A stretch of DNA of 29,371 nt from contig CAYLWJ010000111.1 of the NCBI GenBank assembly GCA_964387355.1, forward strand, positions 1 through 29,371. The letters are read 5' to 3'. The stretch is from Calidifonticultor sp964387355 (GTDB lineage: Bacteria > Actinomycetota > Humimicrobiia > Humimicrobiales > Humimicrobiaceae). Position numbers and translations under genes: made by a program. Below the pieces are notes generated by a model that saw only the letters and a list, made by a program, of their open reading frames with translations, did no database searches and had not been told where the DNA came from. The first letter of the stretch is position 1; every line of letters begins with the position of its first letter. This document shows, piece after piece, positions 7,455 to 14,289 of this stretch.

Positions 7455-8339
7455 TTGAAAATAGTTTTAATTGGTGCAGACGGGCAGTTAGGAACTGATA
7501 TTTTTAATTTATTTAAATTAAAGGGGCTAGATATTTTAGGTCTTACAATTGACGATATTAACATCTGCTATAAAGATTCATGCCAAAATCTGCTTTTAAA
7601 AATAAAGCCGTCTCTTGTGATTAATACTGCTGCATATAATCTTGTTGATGCTTGTGAAGATAATGTAAAGCTTGCTTTTGAAGTTAATGCCGAAGGTGTA
7701 AAAAACATTGCTGAAGTCTGTAAGATCATCGATGCAGAACTGATGCATTTTAGCACAGATTATGTTTTTGGCGGATATCAAAAAGAAAATGGCAAGCCCT
7801 TTACTGAAGATGACTGTCCTGCTCCCTTAAGTGTTTATGGAATCTCTAAACTTGCAGGCGAATATATTATTAAATATTTATTAAACAAATATTACATAGT
7901 AAGGGTATCAGGACTTTATGGCCATAAATCAAGTTTAGGCAAAGGCTATAATTTTGTTGACTTTATAGTTAGCTGTGCCCAAAAAAATCAAAGTGAAGTA
8001 AAAGTTGTAAATGACCAAGTTTTAACCCCTACAAATACAAAAGATGTGGCTGAAAAATTATTTGAGCTTATTTGGACAGAAAAATATGGTTTATATCATA
8101 TGACAAATACAGGCTTTTGTTCATGGTATGAATTTGCAAATGAAATTGTTAAAATAATAGGGGCGCAGATTAAAATTAAACCTATAAAAACAAAAGATTT
8201 TAATGCTAAAGCTATAAGGCCGTCTTATTCTGTTTTAGATAATAAAAGATTAAGAGAAATAGGCTTAAAGGACCTAAGGCACTGGAAAGATGCATTAAAA
8301 GAGCATTTAAATGAAAGAGATCTTAAAAAGCAGAGTTAG
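7455..8339 (+). CDS. rfbD: dTDP-4-dehydrorhamnose reductase (RmlD)
   Basis: Final enzyme of dTDP-L-rhamnose synthesis, reducing dTDP-4-dehydro-beta-L-rhamnose with NAD(P)H in the cytoplasm. The extended SDR Rossmann motif is G7-A-D-G-Q-L-G13; N57-T-A-A-Y, the S100-T-D-Y-V-F strand and the catalytic Y128-x-x-x-K132 pair follow, at the same residue numbers I recall for Salmonella RmlD. Length 294 is typical. The start codon is TTG, chosen because AGAAAGG lies 7 nt upstream and the protein then begins directly with the first beta strand (MKIVLIGADG). rfbA, rfbB and rfbC are not in the window, so dTDP-glucose processing must be encoded elsewhere. It could supply rhamnose to the WbbL-like GT2 enzymes of the + strand cluster. 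Confidence 0.92.
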   Translation: MKIVLIGADGQLGTDIFNLFKLKGLDILGLTIDDINICYKDSCQNLLLKIKPSLVINTAAYNLVDACEDNVKLAFEVNAEGVKNIAEVCKIIDAELMHFSTDYVFGGYQKENGKPFTEDDCPAPLSVYGISKLAGEYIIKYLLNKYYIVRVSGLYGHKSSLGKGYNFVDFIVSCAQKNQSEVKVVNDQVLTPTNTKDVAEKLFELIWTEKYGLYHMTNTGFCSWYEFANEIVKIIGAQIKIKPIKTKDFNAKAIRPSYSVLDNKRLREIGLKDLRHWKDALKEHLNERDLKKQS

Positions 8340-8423
8340 ATATATATAGTAAAAAAGTTAAATATAATATGTATAATATGTAATAGAATAAAATTAATAT
8401 ATAATGAAATAAAATGTGATAAA

Positions 8424-8582
8424 ATGTGGCGACTATTTTTACTAAGGGTTTTATATTATTTATTTTTTATAATAATTTTTTTAATGGCAGTTGCTATTCT
8501 TCTAAAATTAACTGATTTTTATTTTGGAAGCCAGCATTTAGAGATTTTTTTAAACAGCCTCATAGAAAGAATTAATCTTTAA
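8424..8582 (+). CDS. Possible 52-residue single-span membrane peptide
   Basis: An ATG-initiated ORF of 52 codons starts MWRLFLLRVLYYLFF, contains one long hydrophobic segment (about residues 5-28) and ends with a mixed polar tail (LTDFYFGSQHLEIFLNSLIERINL). Its richer codon and residue mix contrasts with the surrounding simple-sequence DNA, which favours a real gene. Against it: no clear Shine-Dalgarno, and no recognised family. It lies 84 nt after rfbD on the same strand. Confidence 0.4.
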   Translation: MWRLFLLRVLYYLFFIIIFLMAVAILLKLTDFYFGSQHLEIFLNSLIERINL

Positions 8583-8675
8583 GCTAATAGTAAAAATTTT
8601 TAAATTCATAATCTAAATTCATGATAAAATAAAATAAAATTTATGGCTTCCTATTTTAAAATCCACTAACTTTCC

Positions 8676-8727
8676 CCGTTACTATTACTTTGCCTGGTAC
8701 TATTAATTTACCTGTTACTATTACGAA
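8676..8727. repeat. Three-copy ~18-bp repeat of higher GC
   Basis: Three imperfect copies of a unit near CC-K-G-K-TACTATTA-M-TTT follow in tandem (CCGTTACTATTACTTTG, CCTGGTACTATTAATTTA, CCTGTTACTATTACGAA). GC content is visibly above the flanks. Read on the minus strand it gives alternating V-I-V-T-G-K-like residues, but with no start codon. Confidence 0.7.
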
Positions 8728-8750
8728 AAAAACAAGACATTAGCTAATAT

Positions 8751-8851
8751 ATTATTTAAGCTATATTTATATTATTTAAGTTATATTATTTAAGTCATTA
8801 ATATTATTTAAATCATATGTGCTTTTTAACAAGTTATATGAATTATTTAAG
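8751..8851. repeat. Stop-codon-spanning repeat ATTATTTAAR, five copies
   Basis: ATTATTTAAG/A occurs at 8751-8760, 8771-8780, 8785-8794, 8803-8812 and 8842-8851. The last copy is the 3' end of the minus-strand UPF0104 gene: read in reverse it encodes the final Leu-Lys codons plus the TAA stop. The downstream copies look like duplications of the gene end. Confidence 0.75.
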
Positions 8852-9865
8852 TTGATTTTTATCTTTTATAAATGGCCTTACAATGTATGTCACTGCACCA
8901 GCCAGTCCCATCGCTAAAATAATTGCAAGGATAATAATTGAGCAGGTTACAGATTTATCTTGAGCCGCTCCAAGCGCAATCATTAAAAAAACAGTTGAGT
9001 TTTCTCTAAGACCAGCACCGCCAATTGAAATTGGCAGAAAAGAAATTATTGATACAATAGGCACTATAAAAATAAATGATTCAAAAGATAGTCCAATTTC
9101 AAGTGATTTTGATGCAAAATAGTAGCTAGCAATTACTGCAATTTGCAATGCAAAACTTAAAAGCAGTGCTTCAAATAATGCAAGTTTATATTTTTTAAAG
9201 CTTAAAAAAGTCTGATAAGTTTCAACTAATTTTGCTCTTATTTTTGCTAAAAATTTCATTTTATTAAATAGTTTGTCAAGCCTAAATAAATGAGGATTTA
9301 AGATAACTGCGGCAAAAATAATACATAAAACAAAAAAAACAGTAACTGGAATTATATACGATGTTGTTCCAACTTTTGTAAAACCTAAAAATAATGCAAT
9401 AACTGCATATATAGCTGCAGTTATTATACCTGAAAACCTATCTATAATAATAACGCTTACTGAAGTAGGGCCGCTTATATTGGCTTTTTTTGAAATATCT
9501 ATTGCCCTAAAAACATCGCCTCCTATACTTGTAGGCAGTATGTTGTTAAAAAAAGACCCGATTAGAAATGAACTTACTAAGTAGTTGTGAGAAATTTTTA
9601 CATCCTGTGTTTTTAAAAGTATGTGCCAACGGGTTGTGGAAAGCCAAATTCCAATTATATGCATTAATATTGCTAAGAAAAGATAAATTAAATTAATTGT
9701 TTTTAGCGTTTCTATGAAGTCTTGAAAACTGCTAAAGCCTGATTTAAATAATATTAGGTAAGCAATTAAGCCAACACTTATTATTATTCGCAAAAAATTG
9801 AATATCTTTTTTTTATGAGCTGTATAAAAATTTTTAAATTTCTCTTTTATTTTAGTTTTATTCAA
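8843..9865 (-). CDS. UPF0104/AglD-like (LPG synthase transmembrane domain) membrane protein
   Basis: Integral membrane protein of the lysylphosphatidylglycerol-synthase transmembrane / flippase-like family (PF03706 type). About eight hydrophobic segments are visible. The hallmark N-N-I-L-P-T-S-I-G-G-D-V-F-R-A (about residues 107-121) and L-P-I-S-I-G-G-A-G-L-R-E-N (about 280-292) blocks are both present. Relatives in glycosylation clusters, such as archaeal AglD, act late in lipid-linked sugar metabolism or translocation. It is last in a four-gene minus-strand group after the ArnC-like GT2 and radical SAM genes, 32 bp from the latter. The start is a TTG (9863-9865) with AAGG 12 nt upstream. 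Length 340 is normal for the family. Substrate and direct activity are unknown. Confidence 0.82.
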   Translation of the reverse strand: MNKTKIKEKFKNFYTAHKKKIFNFLRIIISVGLIAYLILFKSGFSSFQDFIETLKTINLIYLFLAILMHIIGIWLSTTRWHILLKTQDVKISHNYLVSSFLIGSFFNNILPTSIGGDVFRAIDISKKANISGPTSVSVIIIDRFSGIITAAIYAVIALFLGFTKVGTTSYIIPVTVFFVLCIIFAAVILNPHLFRLDKLFNKMKFLAKIRAKLVETYQTFLSFKKYKLALFEALLLSFALQIAVIASYYFASKSLEIGLSFESFIFIVPIVSIISFLPISIGGAGLRENSTVFLMIALGAAQDKSVTCSIIILAIILAMGLAGAVTYIVRPFIKDKNQLK

Positions 9866-9897
9866 TGTTTTAAAATGCCTTATTACCTTATTATATT

Positions 9898-11082
9898 TTA
9901 AATTCTTTTATTTTTTAAAAATTCAAGGGGAATACTGGCAAAGGTTTTGCGTAATATTCTATCACAATTATTGCATGGAATTAAACATTTTATATTTTTT
10001 TTACTAAATTTTTCTCTAAAATTTTGCATAGTATTGTTGTTAAAAACTTCTCTAATTGATTGTGTTTTTAAATTACCCACTAAAAGTTTTCCCTGAAAAT
10101 CTTGGGGGCATAAAACAACATCACCATTAAAAAGAATTGTAAGAGAATACCATAAAAAAGTGCATTTCATTATATTTACTGGTTTTGTATTTAAGGGCAA
10201 ATTTAAATTGCCTGCCCAGTTATGAGGCTTTCTAAAAATTATTTTATCAAGAGGAAGTCCTTTAAAATTTTTTAAAAATTCAAATTTATTATTTTTGTAA
10301 ATATTACTGTCAATATTAGCTTCAATATTAATGTTTATATTATTATCAATATTACGGTCTATATTATTAATATTACTGTCAATATTGCTACAAATATTAC
10401 TGTCAATATTGATATTTCTATCAGCACTGATATTTGCATTTATATTTCTTTTAATACTATTGAAGATTTTTGTTTTTTTATATTTAGAATTTAAGTTTTT
10501 GCTATCTTTATTTAAAATAGCTAAATCCATAAGCAAGAGGATAGCAGCAGGTTTTTTAGCTTTTAGCTTTTTTTTAATTTGTAAAAAATTTATTATATTT
10601 GAAAGTGTTTTATCATAATCAGAGCCTTTTCGGTTTTTTTCATAATCATTTTTATTATAGCTGTCAAAAGAAAAAAATATTTTATCAAGACCAGATAATA
10701 TTAATTTTTCTGAAATGTTTTCATCTAGAAGTGTTGCATTTGTGTGTATACAGGTTAAAATTCCGTTTTGTTTTGCATAAGAAATCATTTGTGTAATTTC
10801 AGGATGCAAAAGCGGCTCACCCCTGTGAAAAAGATTAGCTTGGAATACAAAATCTTTTGCCTCATCAATTATTTTTTTAAAAAGCCAAAATTGCATGTCG
10901 CCCTTTTGACTTTGGTTTAAGTTTTTATTTGCGCATAGCTTGCAGGAAAGGTTGCATCTAGAGGTTGTTTCAATCCATAGTTTTAAAGGAAGGTAGTTTA
11001 AGTTCTTTTTATTAAAAACATATGAAAAATAGGCTTTTGCTAAATTGTTTGACAAGGGTAAATACCTTGAGATTTTTATCAT
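9898..11082 (-). CDS. Radical SAM/SPASM protein with N-I-D-S repeat insertion
   Basis: Radical S-adenosylmethionine enzyme. The cluster-binding motif is C43-N-L-S-C47-K-L-C50, within a typical E-T-T-S-R-C-N strand. The core continues with H86-R-G-E-P-L-L-H-P and the T-N-A-T-L-L strand. A SPASM-like C-terminal domain for auxiliary Fe-S clusters has C307, C325, C366, C370 and C373, with the usual N-G-D-V-V-L-C-P-Q-D and V-G-N-L-K-T-Q-S-I-x-E-V-F features. Between the core and the SPASM domain, residues 213-262 are a low-complexity array of N-I-[D/N]-x tetrapeptides. Its location between an ArnC-like GT2 and a UPF0104 protein suggests modification of a sugar or lipid-linked intermediate, but SPASM proteins also modify peptides, so the substrate is open. 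There are 52 bp between it and the upstream GT2. Confidence 0.85.
   Translation of the reverse strand: MIKISRYLPLSNNLAKAYFSYVFNKKNLNYLPLKLWIETTSRCNLSCKLCANKNLNQSQKGDMQFWLFKKIIDEAKDFVFQANLFHRGEPLLHPEITQMISYAKQNGILTCIHTNATLLDENISEKLILSGLDKIFFSFDSYNKNDYEKNRKGSDYDKTLSNIINFLQIKKKLKAKKPAAILLLMDLAILNKDSKNLNSKYKKTKIFNSIKRNINANISADRNINIDSNICSNIDSNINNIDRNIDNNININIEANIDSNIYKNNKFEFLKNFKGLPLDKIIFRKPHNWAGNLNLPLNTKPVNIMKCTFLWYSLTILFNGDVVLCPQDFQGKLLVGNLKTQSIREVFNNNTMQNFREKFSKKNIKCLIPCNNCDRILRKTFASIPLEFLKNKRI
10297..10446 (-). repeat. N-I-[D/N]-S coding repeat inside radical SAM protein
   Basis: Codons 213-262 consist of about eleven imperfect units, most of 12 bp, close to AATATTGACAGT on the coding strand (NIDS, NICS, NIDS, NIDR, NIDN, NIEA, NIDS). 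All keep the frame. The unit differs by about two bases from that of the CE4 gene array (AATATTAACAGC). Confidence 0.88.
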
Positions 11083-11134
11083 TTTAAATATCTTATTTTA
11101 ATCTTATCTTATTCATATCTTGTTTATATATTAT

Positions 11135-12430
11135 TTAATCCAATATTTCTTTTATTACATAAGTAGGTTTTCCTGTTCCTTCATAGTAAGTTCTCATTAT
11201 GATTTCACCTAAAAGACCCATAGTTATAAATTGAATTCCAATCATTATTGTAAAAATTGAAATAATTAATATTGGCCTTGTAGATAAAGGTATGGCAAAA
11301 AATATACGTTCCACCAGCACCCAAATTGTAAAAACAATTCCAATAAAAGTTAAAACTACTCCAATTAATCCAAATATTTGCATTGGTCTTTTAGAATAAG
11401 AAATTAAAAATTTAATTGTAATAATATCCAGTATTACTCTAATTGTTCGTGAAAGTCCATATTTTGCTTTTCCAAATTTTCTTGGCCTGTGATTTACTAC
11501 AACTTCTCCAACTTTAACCCCCATCCAGCTAGCAATTGCAGGAATGTATCTATGCATTTCACCGTATAGTTCGATATTGTCAATAACATCTTTTTTATAG
11601 ATTTTTAGCGTACAGCCGTAATCATGAATTCTGACATTAAATAAACTTGAGATTATTTTATTTGCAATTATAGATGGTATTTTTCTGGATATAGTGTTAT
11701 CTTTTCTGTTTTTACGCCAGCCGCTTACAATGTCAAATCCTTCATTTATTTTTTTAAGCAGTTTTGGTATATCGTTTGGGTCATTTTGAAGGTCAGCATC
11801 AAGAGTTATAACTAATTTTCCTTTAGCATGATCAAAACCTGCTTTCATTGCTTGTGTCTGACCAAAATTTCTTCTAAAGCGAATGACTTTAAAGTTTGGA
11901 TTTTTAAGATGAACATCTTTTAAATATTCATATGTTTTATCAGTGCTTCCATCGTCTACAAGAATTACTTCATATTTTTTATTTAATTTTTCAAGAACAT
12001 CTTGAAGACTTTCGTATAGATAATAAATGCTGTCTTGCTCATTATAAACTGGAATGACCACTGAAATTTCAATTTCTGAATCTGCAGCTTTTTCTAGTTT
12101 TTTAACTGTATTAAAAGCATAATTATTTTTGCAGTCTTTGCTATTGTTATTACTATTGTTATTAATATTAATACTGCTAATATTACTGTTGTTACTGCTG
12201 CTGGTTATATTATTGCTAGTAATACTACTGCTTCTGCTGCTGCTGCTACTTCTACTGCTGTTTCTGCTTCTTATGCTACTGCTATTTCTGCTGCAACTAC
12301 TACCGCTACTATTTCTACTATTTCTGCTATTTCTTTTGCTACTGTTGTTACTACTATCACTACTACTACTATCACTACTACTACTACTACTACTACTAAT
12401 CATTTTACTTATTTTACTTGTATTTTTCAT
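11135..12430 (-). CDS. ArnC/GtrB-like polyprenyl-phosphate GT2 with Ser-rich N-terminal extension
   Basis: Polyprenyl-phosphate glycosyltransferase: GT-A domain from about residue 121 (I-S-V-V-I-P-V-Y-N-E), D159-D-G-S, the F-R-R-N-F-G-Q-T-Q-A block, D211-A-D-L-Q-N-D-P metal site and S-G-W-R. Two C-terminal membrane helices (about 352-375 and 387-412) are typical of ArnC/GtrB. It should load a sugar onto undecaprenyl phosphate for use outside the membrane. Residues 11-97 are almost entirely Ser with Asn and Arg, partly SR/RS-like. No ATG, GTG or TTG occurs in frame between codon 10 and the catalytic domain, so the extension must be translated if the enzyme is made. The ATG overlaps the end of the upstream epimerase gene by 17 nt, implying coupled translation. 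Confidence 0.87.
   Translation of the reverse strand: MKNTSKISKMISSSSSSSSDSSSSDSSNNSSKRNSRNSRNSSGSSCSRNSSSIRSRNSSRSSSSSRSSSITSNNITSSSNNSNISSININNNSNNNSKDCKNNYAFNTVKKLEKAADSEIEISVVIPVYNEQDSIYYLYESLQDVLEKLNKKYEVILVDDGSTDKTYEYLKDVHLKNPNFKVIRFRRNFGQTQAMKAGFDHAKGKLVITLDADLQNDPNDIPKLLKKINEGFDIVSGWRKNRKDNTISRKIPSIIANKIISSLFNVRIHDYGCTLKIYKKDVIDNIELYGEMHRYIPAIASWMGVKVGEVVVNHRPRKFGKAKYGLSRTIRVILDIITIKFLISYSKRPMQIFGLIGVVLTFIGIVFTIWVLVERIFFAIPLSTRPILIISIFTIMIGIQFITMGLLGEIIMRTYYEGTGKPTYVIKEILD
12140..12400 (-). repeat. (AGT)n-rich coding microsatellite, poly-Ser/Asn/Arg
   Basis: Codons 11-97 of the ArnC-like gene are dominated by AGT/AGC with AAT, AGA and AAC. A near-pure ACT run is seen on the plus strand at about 12350-12398. 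The unit length of three means copy-number change would alter tail length, not frame. Confidence 0.9.
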
Positions 12431-13364
12431 TATACCATTTTATAAATTTTTTTATTCCATTTTCTATTGATGTTTGAGGATTATATTTTAACATTTTTTT
12501 AGCTTTTGTTATATCAGCATAAGTTATGTAAACATCTCCTGGTTGAAAATCTAAAAACTGCATATTTGCTTTTTTACCTGTTTCTTTTTCTATAATTTTA
12601 ACTAGTTCTATTAATTTTACAGGCTTTGAATTTCCAAGATTTATTATTTGATAGCCATTAATATTATTTAAATTTTTAATTATAGTATTGGTTATATCAT
12701 CAATATATGTATAATCTCTTGAAGATGAACCGTCTCCAAAAATTTTTATAGGAATATTATTGTAAATATCATGCGTGAATTTATGTATTGCCATTTCAGG
12801 TCTTTGCCGTGGACCATAAACAGTAAAAAATCTTAAACAATACACAGATATTTCAAATAAATGGCTGTATGTATAGCAAATAAGTTCGCCTGCTTTTTTT
12901 GTAGCAGCGTATGGCGATACAGGATGATCTACATTATCTTCTTCACAAAATGGCACTTTTTTATTTCCGCCATAAACAGAAGACGAAGATGCAAAAATAA
13001 ATTTGTTTACTTTGAATTTTTTACAACAGTCAAGCAGATTAATTGTTCCCTGAACATTTACTTTTTCATAAAGTATTGCATTGTCAATTGAAGGTCTTAC
13101 GCCTGCTCTTGCTGCTAGGTGAATTATCAAATCAAAATCACTGCTTTTAAATATTTCTTCAAGCGCATTAATATTTAAAATATCTTCTCTGTATAAGTGA
13201 AAAAGCCTGTTATCTAGCAGTGGTTTAATGTTTTCTTCTTTAATTTTTGGATTGTAAAAGTCATTAAAATTATCAACACAGGTCACGTTGTATCCAAGCT
13301 TTAACAATTTCTCGCATAAATGTGACCCAATAAAGCCTGCACCACCAGTTATTAATATATTCAT
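12414..13364 (-). CDS. UDP-glucuronate 4-epimerase-like extended SDR
   Basis: NAD-dependent sugar-nucleotide epimerase. G7-G-A-G-F-I-G13 binds NAD; the catalytic set is the S126-S-S-S-V-Y-G strand and Y152-x-x-x-K156. R86-A-G-V-R-P-S92 and Y183-G-P-R-Q-R-P-E-M-A-I are diagnostic of the UDP-glucuronate 4-epimerase (GAE/CapI-like) branch, as is the F-Y-N-P-K-x-K segment near residue 36. It would give UDP-galacturonate for the glycan. UDP-glucose 4-epimerase or a related activity remains possible. At 316 residues it is slightly short but complete. It opens the minus-strand four-gene group; the 352-bp region upstream should contain the promoter. No clear Shine-Dalgarno precedes the ATG, and it lacks any low-complexity insertion. 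Confidence 0.87.
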   Translation of the reverse strand: MNILITGGAGFIGSHLCEKLLKLGYNVTCVDNFNDFYNPKIKEENIKPLLDNRLFHLYREDILNINALEEIFKSSDFDLIIHLAARAGVRPSIDNAILYEKVNVQGTINLLDCCKKFKVNKFIFASSSSVYGGNKKVPFCEEDNVDHPVSPYAATKKAGELICYTYSHLFEISVYCLRFFTVYGPRQRPEMAIHKFTHDIYNNIPIKIFGDGSSSRDYTYIDDITNTIIKNLNNINGYQIINLGNSKPVKLIELVKIIEKETGKKANMQFLDFQPGDVYITYADITKAKKMLKYNPQTSIENGIKKFIKWYNEKYK

Positions 13365-13716
13365 TTAAATCTTAAAAGTTAAAAGTTTGCTACATTTTTA
13401 TAATATTTTTATACTATAAAATAAGAATTTTAAACTAAAAATACTTTTTTTAAAATAATTTAATAAAAATTATAATAAAATAAAAATATCTGTTATAAAA
13501 GATAAAATAGCTATAAAATAAAATAACTATTAGATTTTTAAACTATTATTTTAAACTATTAATAGATTGATTATGATAAGATAGATTGATAAATAGATAA
13601 GTTGATGGATAGATCGTTCATGATACTTGTAAACATTGTCAGTTATGAAATATTATTAATTCATAATTATTATTACTGTTATTATTATTGTTTTATTGAA
13701 TGTTAGGGGTTAGCTT
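13365..13716. other. Divergent intergenic region, simple-sequence DNA
   Basis: 352 bp between the epimerase and the small membrane protein. It contains GATAGATTGAT/AGATAAGTTGAT-like tetranucleotide-derived repeats (about 13562-13615) and a TTA-rich run (about 13650-13696). A minus-strand TATAGT/TATAAA cluster near 13420 could serve the epimerase, but I cannot define a promoter with confidence. Confidence 0.6.
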
Positions 13717-14187
13717 ATGAGAGTTTTTTTAATTATTTTTTCATTTATTAATGCTTTTTTATATTTTATGTTTTATGCTTTTTTTGACAGTATTATGAAT
13801 TTAACGGGCGGCTTAAGTATTTCTCCTGATATTGTTGCTTTTTTAAAACTTCTTATTTTAATTGTTTTTGGATTTTTAATAGGACTTGTTGTTTCGCTTC
13901 TCTTAAAATTAAATATTGAAAAAAGTTTTTTTGATTATAAAACAGCTTTAATTGCAGGAATTTTCCCTTTTATTTTTTTAATACTTTCTATTGGAAGTAT
14001 AACAAACTTTATAGCTGACAATATTTTACAGTCAAACAGGCAGCTAACAGAGCTGTTATTTTATTTTTTATCAAGGCAAATTATTTTTTCTTTATGGTTT
14101 GGTTTTGCAATTGGAGTTTCTGTTAGGATTGCATTTAAAAAGAAAATTAAGCATGAAATTACATATAATTTAAATAACATTGAGTAA
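13717..14187 (+). CDS. Small polytopic membrane protein, family not recognised
   Basis: 156 residues with four hydrophobic segments (about 2-24, 42-64, 77-97 and 118-142) and a basic tail (AFKKKIKHEITYNLNNIE). A good ribosome binding site, AGGGG at 13705-13709, lies 7 nt before the ATG and supports both gene and start. The layout resembles small uncharacterised four-helix membrane proteins; I recognise no catalytic motif. It stands alone, divergent from the epimerase and convergent with the propeller protein. Confidence 0.75.
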   Translation: MRVFLIIFSFINAFLYFMFYAFFDSIMNLTGGLSISPDIVAFLKLLILIVFGFLIGLVVSLLLKLNIEKSFFDYKTALIAGIFPFIFLILSIGSITNFIADNILQSNRQLTELLFYFLSRQIIFSLWFGFAIGVSVRIAFKKKIKHEITYNLNNIE

Positions 14188-14221
14188 TTATTAAGAATTT
14201 TGTTATTTTATTCTGTAATTT

Positions 14222-14253
14222 TTAAATTAAATTACATTTTAAGTTTAATTTAA
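14222..14253. terminator. Candidate bidirectional AT-only hairpin between convergent genes
   Basis: TTAAATTAAA (14222-14231) and TTTAATTTAA (14244-14253) form a perfect 10-bp stem with a 12-nt loop in the 102-bp gap between two convergent genes, followed by TCAAATTTTT. The lack of G/C pairs makes function uncertain. Confidence 0.3.
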
Positions 14254-14289
14254 TCAAATTTTTATAAGCAAATTTACTAGGTTTATATT

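Larger units (their letters stand above)
8340..8842. other. Convergent intergenic region with small ORF and two repeat sets
   Basis: This 503-bp interval between rfbD and the UPF0104 gene contains a candidate 52-codon ORF (8424-8582), a three-copy ~18-bp repeat (8676-8727) and a five-copy ATTATTTAAR repeat (8751-8851). No RNA gene or convincing terminator is visible. Confidence 0.7.

Noticed and set aside
8676..8745. Minus-strand peptide V-I-V-T-G-K repeat as a gene
   Set aside because: Open frame of only about 27 codons, closed upstream by TAA and without a start codon.
12129..12470. Leu-rich ORF on + strand opposite the ArnC-like gene
   Set aside because: It is the complement of the AGT-rich Ser tail; poly-Leu arises from reading the repeat backwards, and the minus-strand frame continues into a conserved enzyme.
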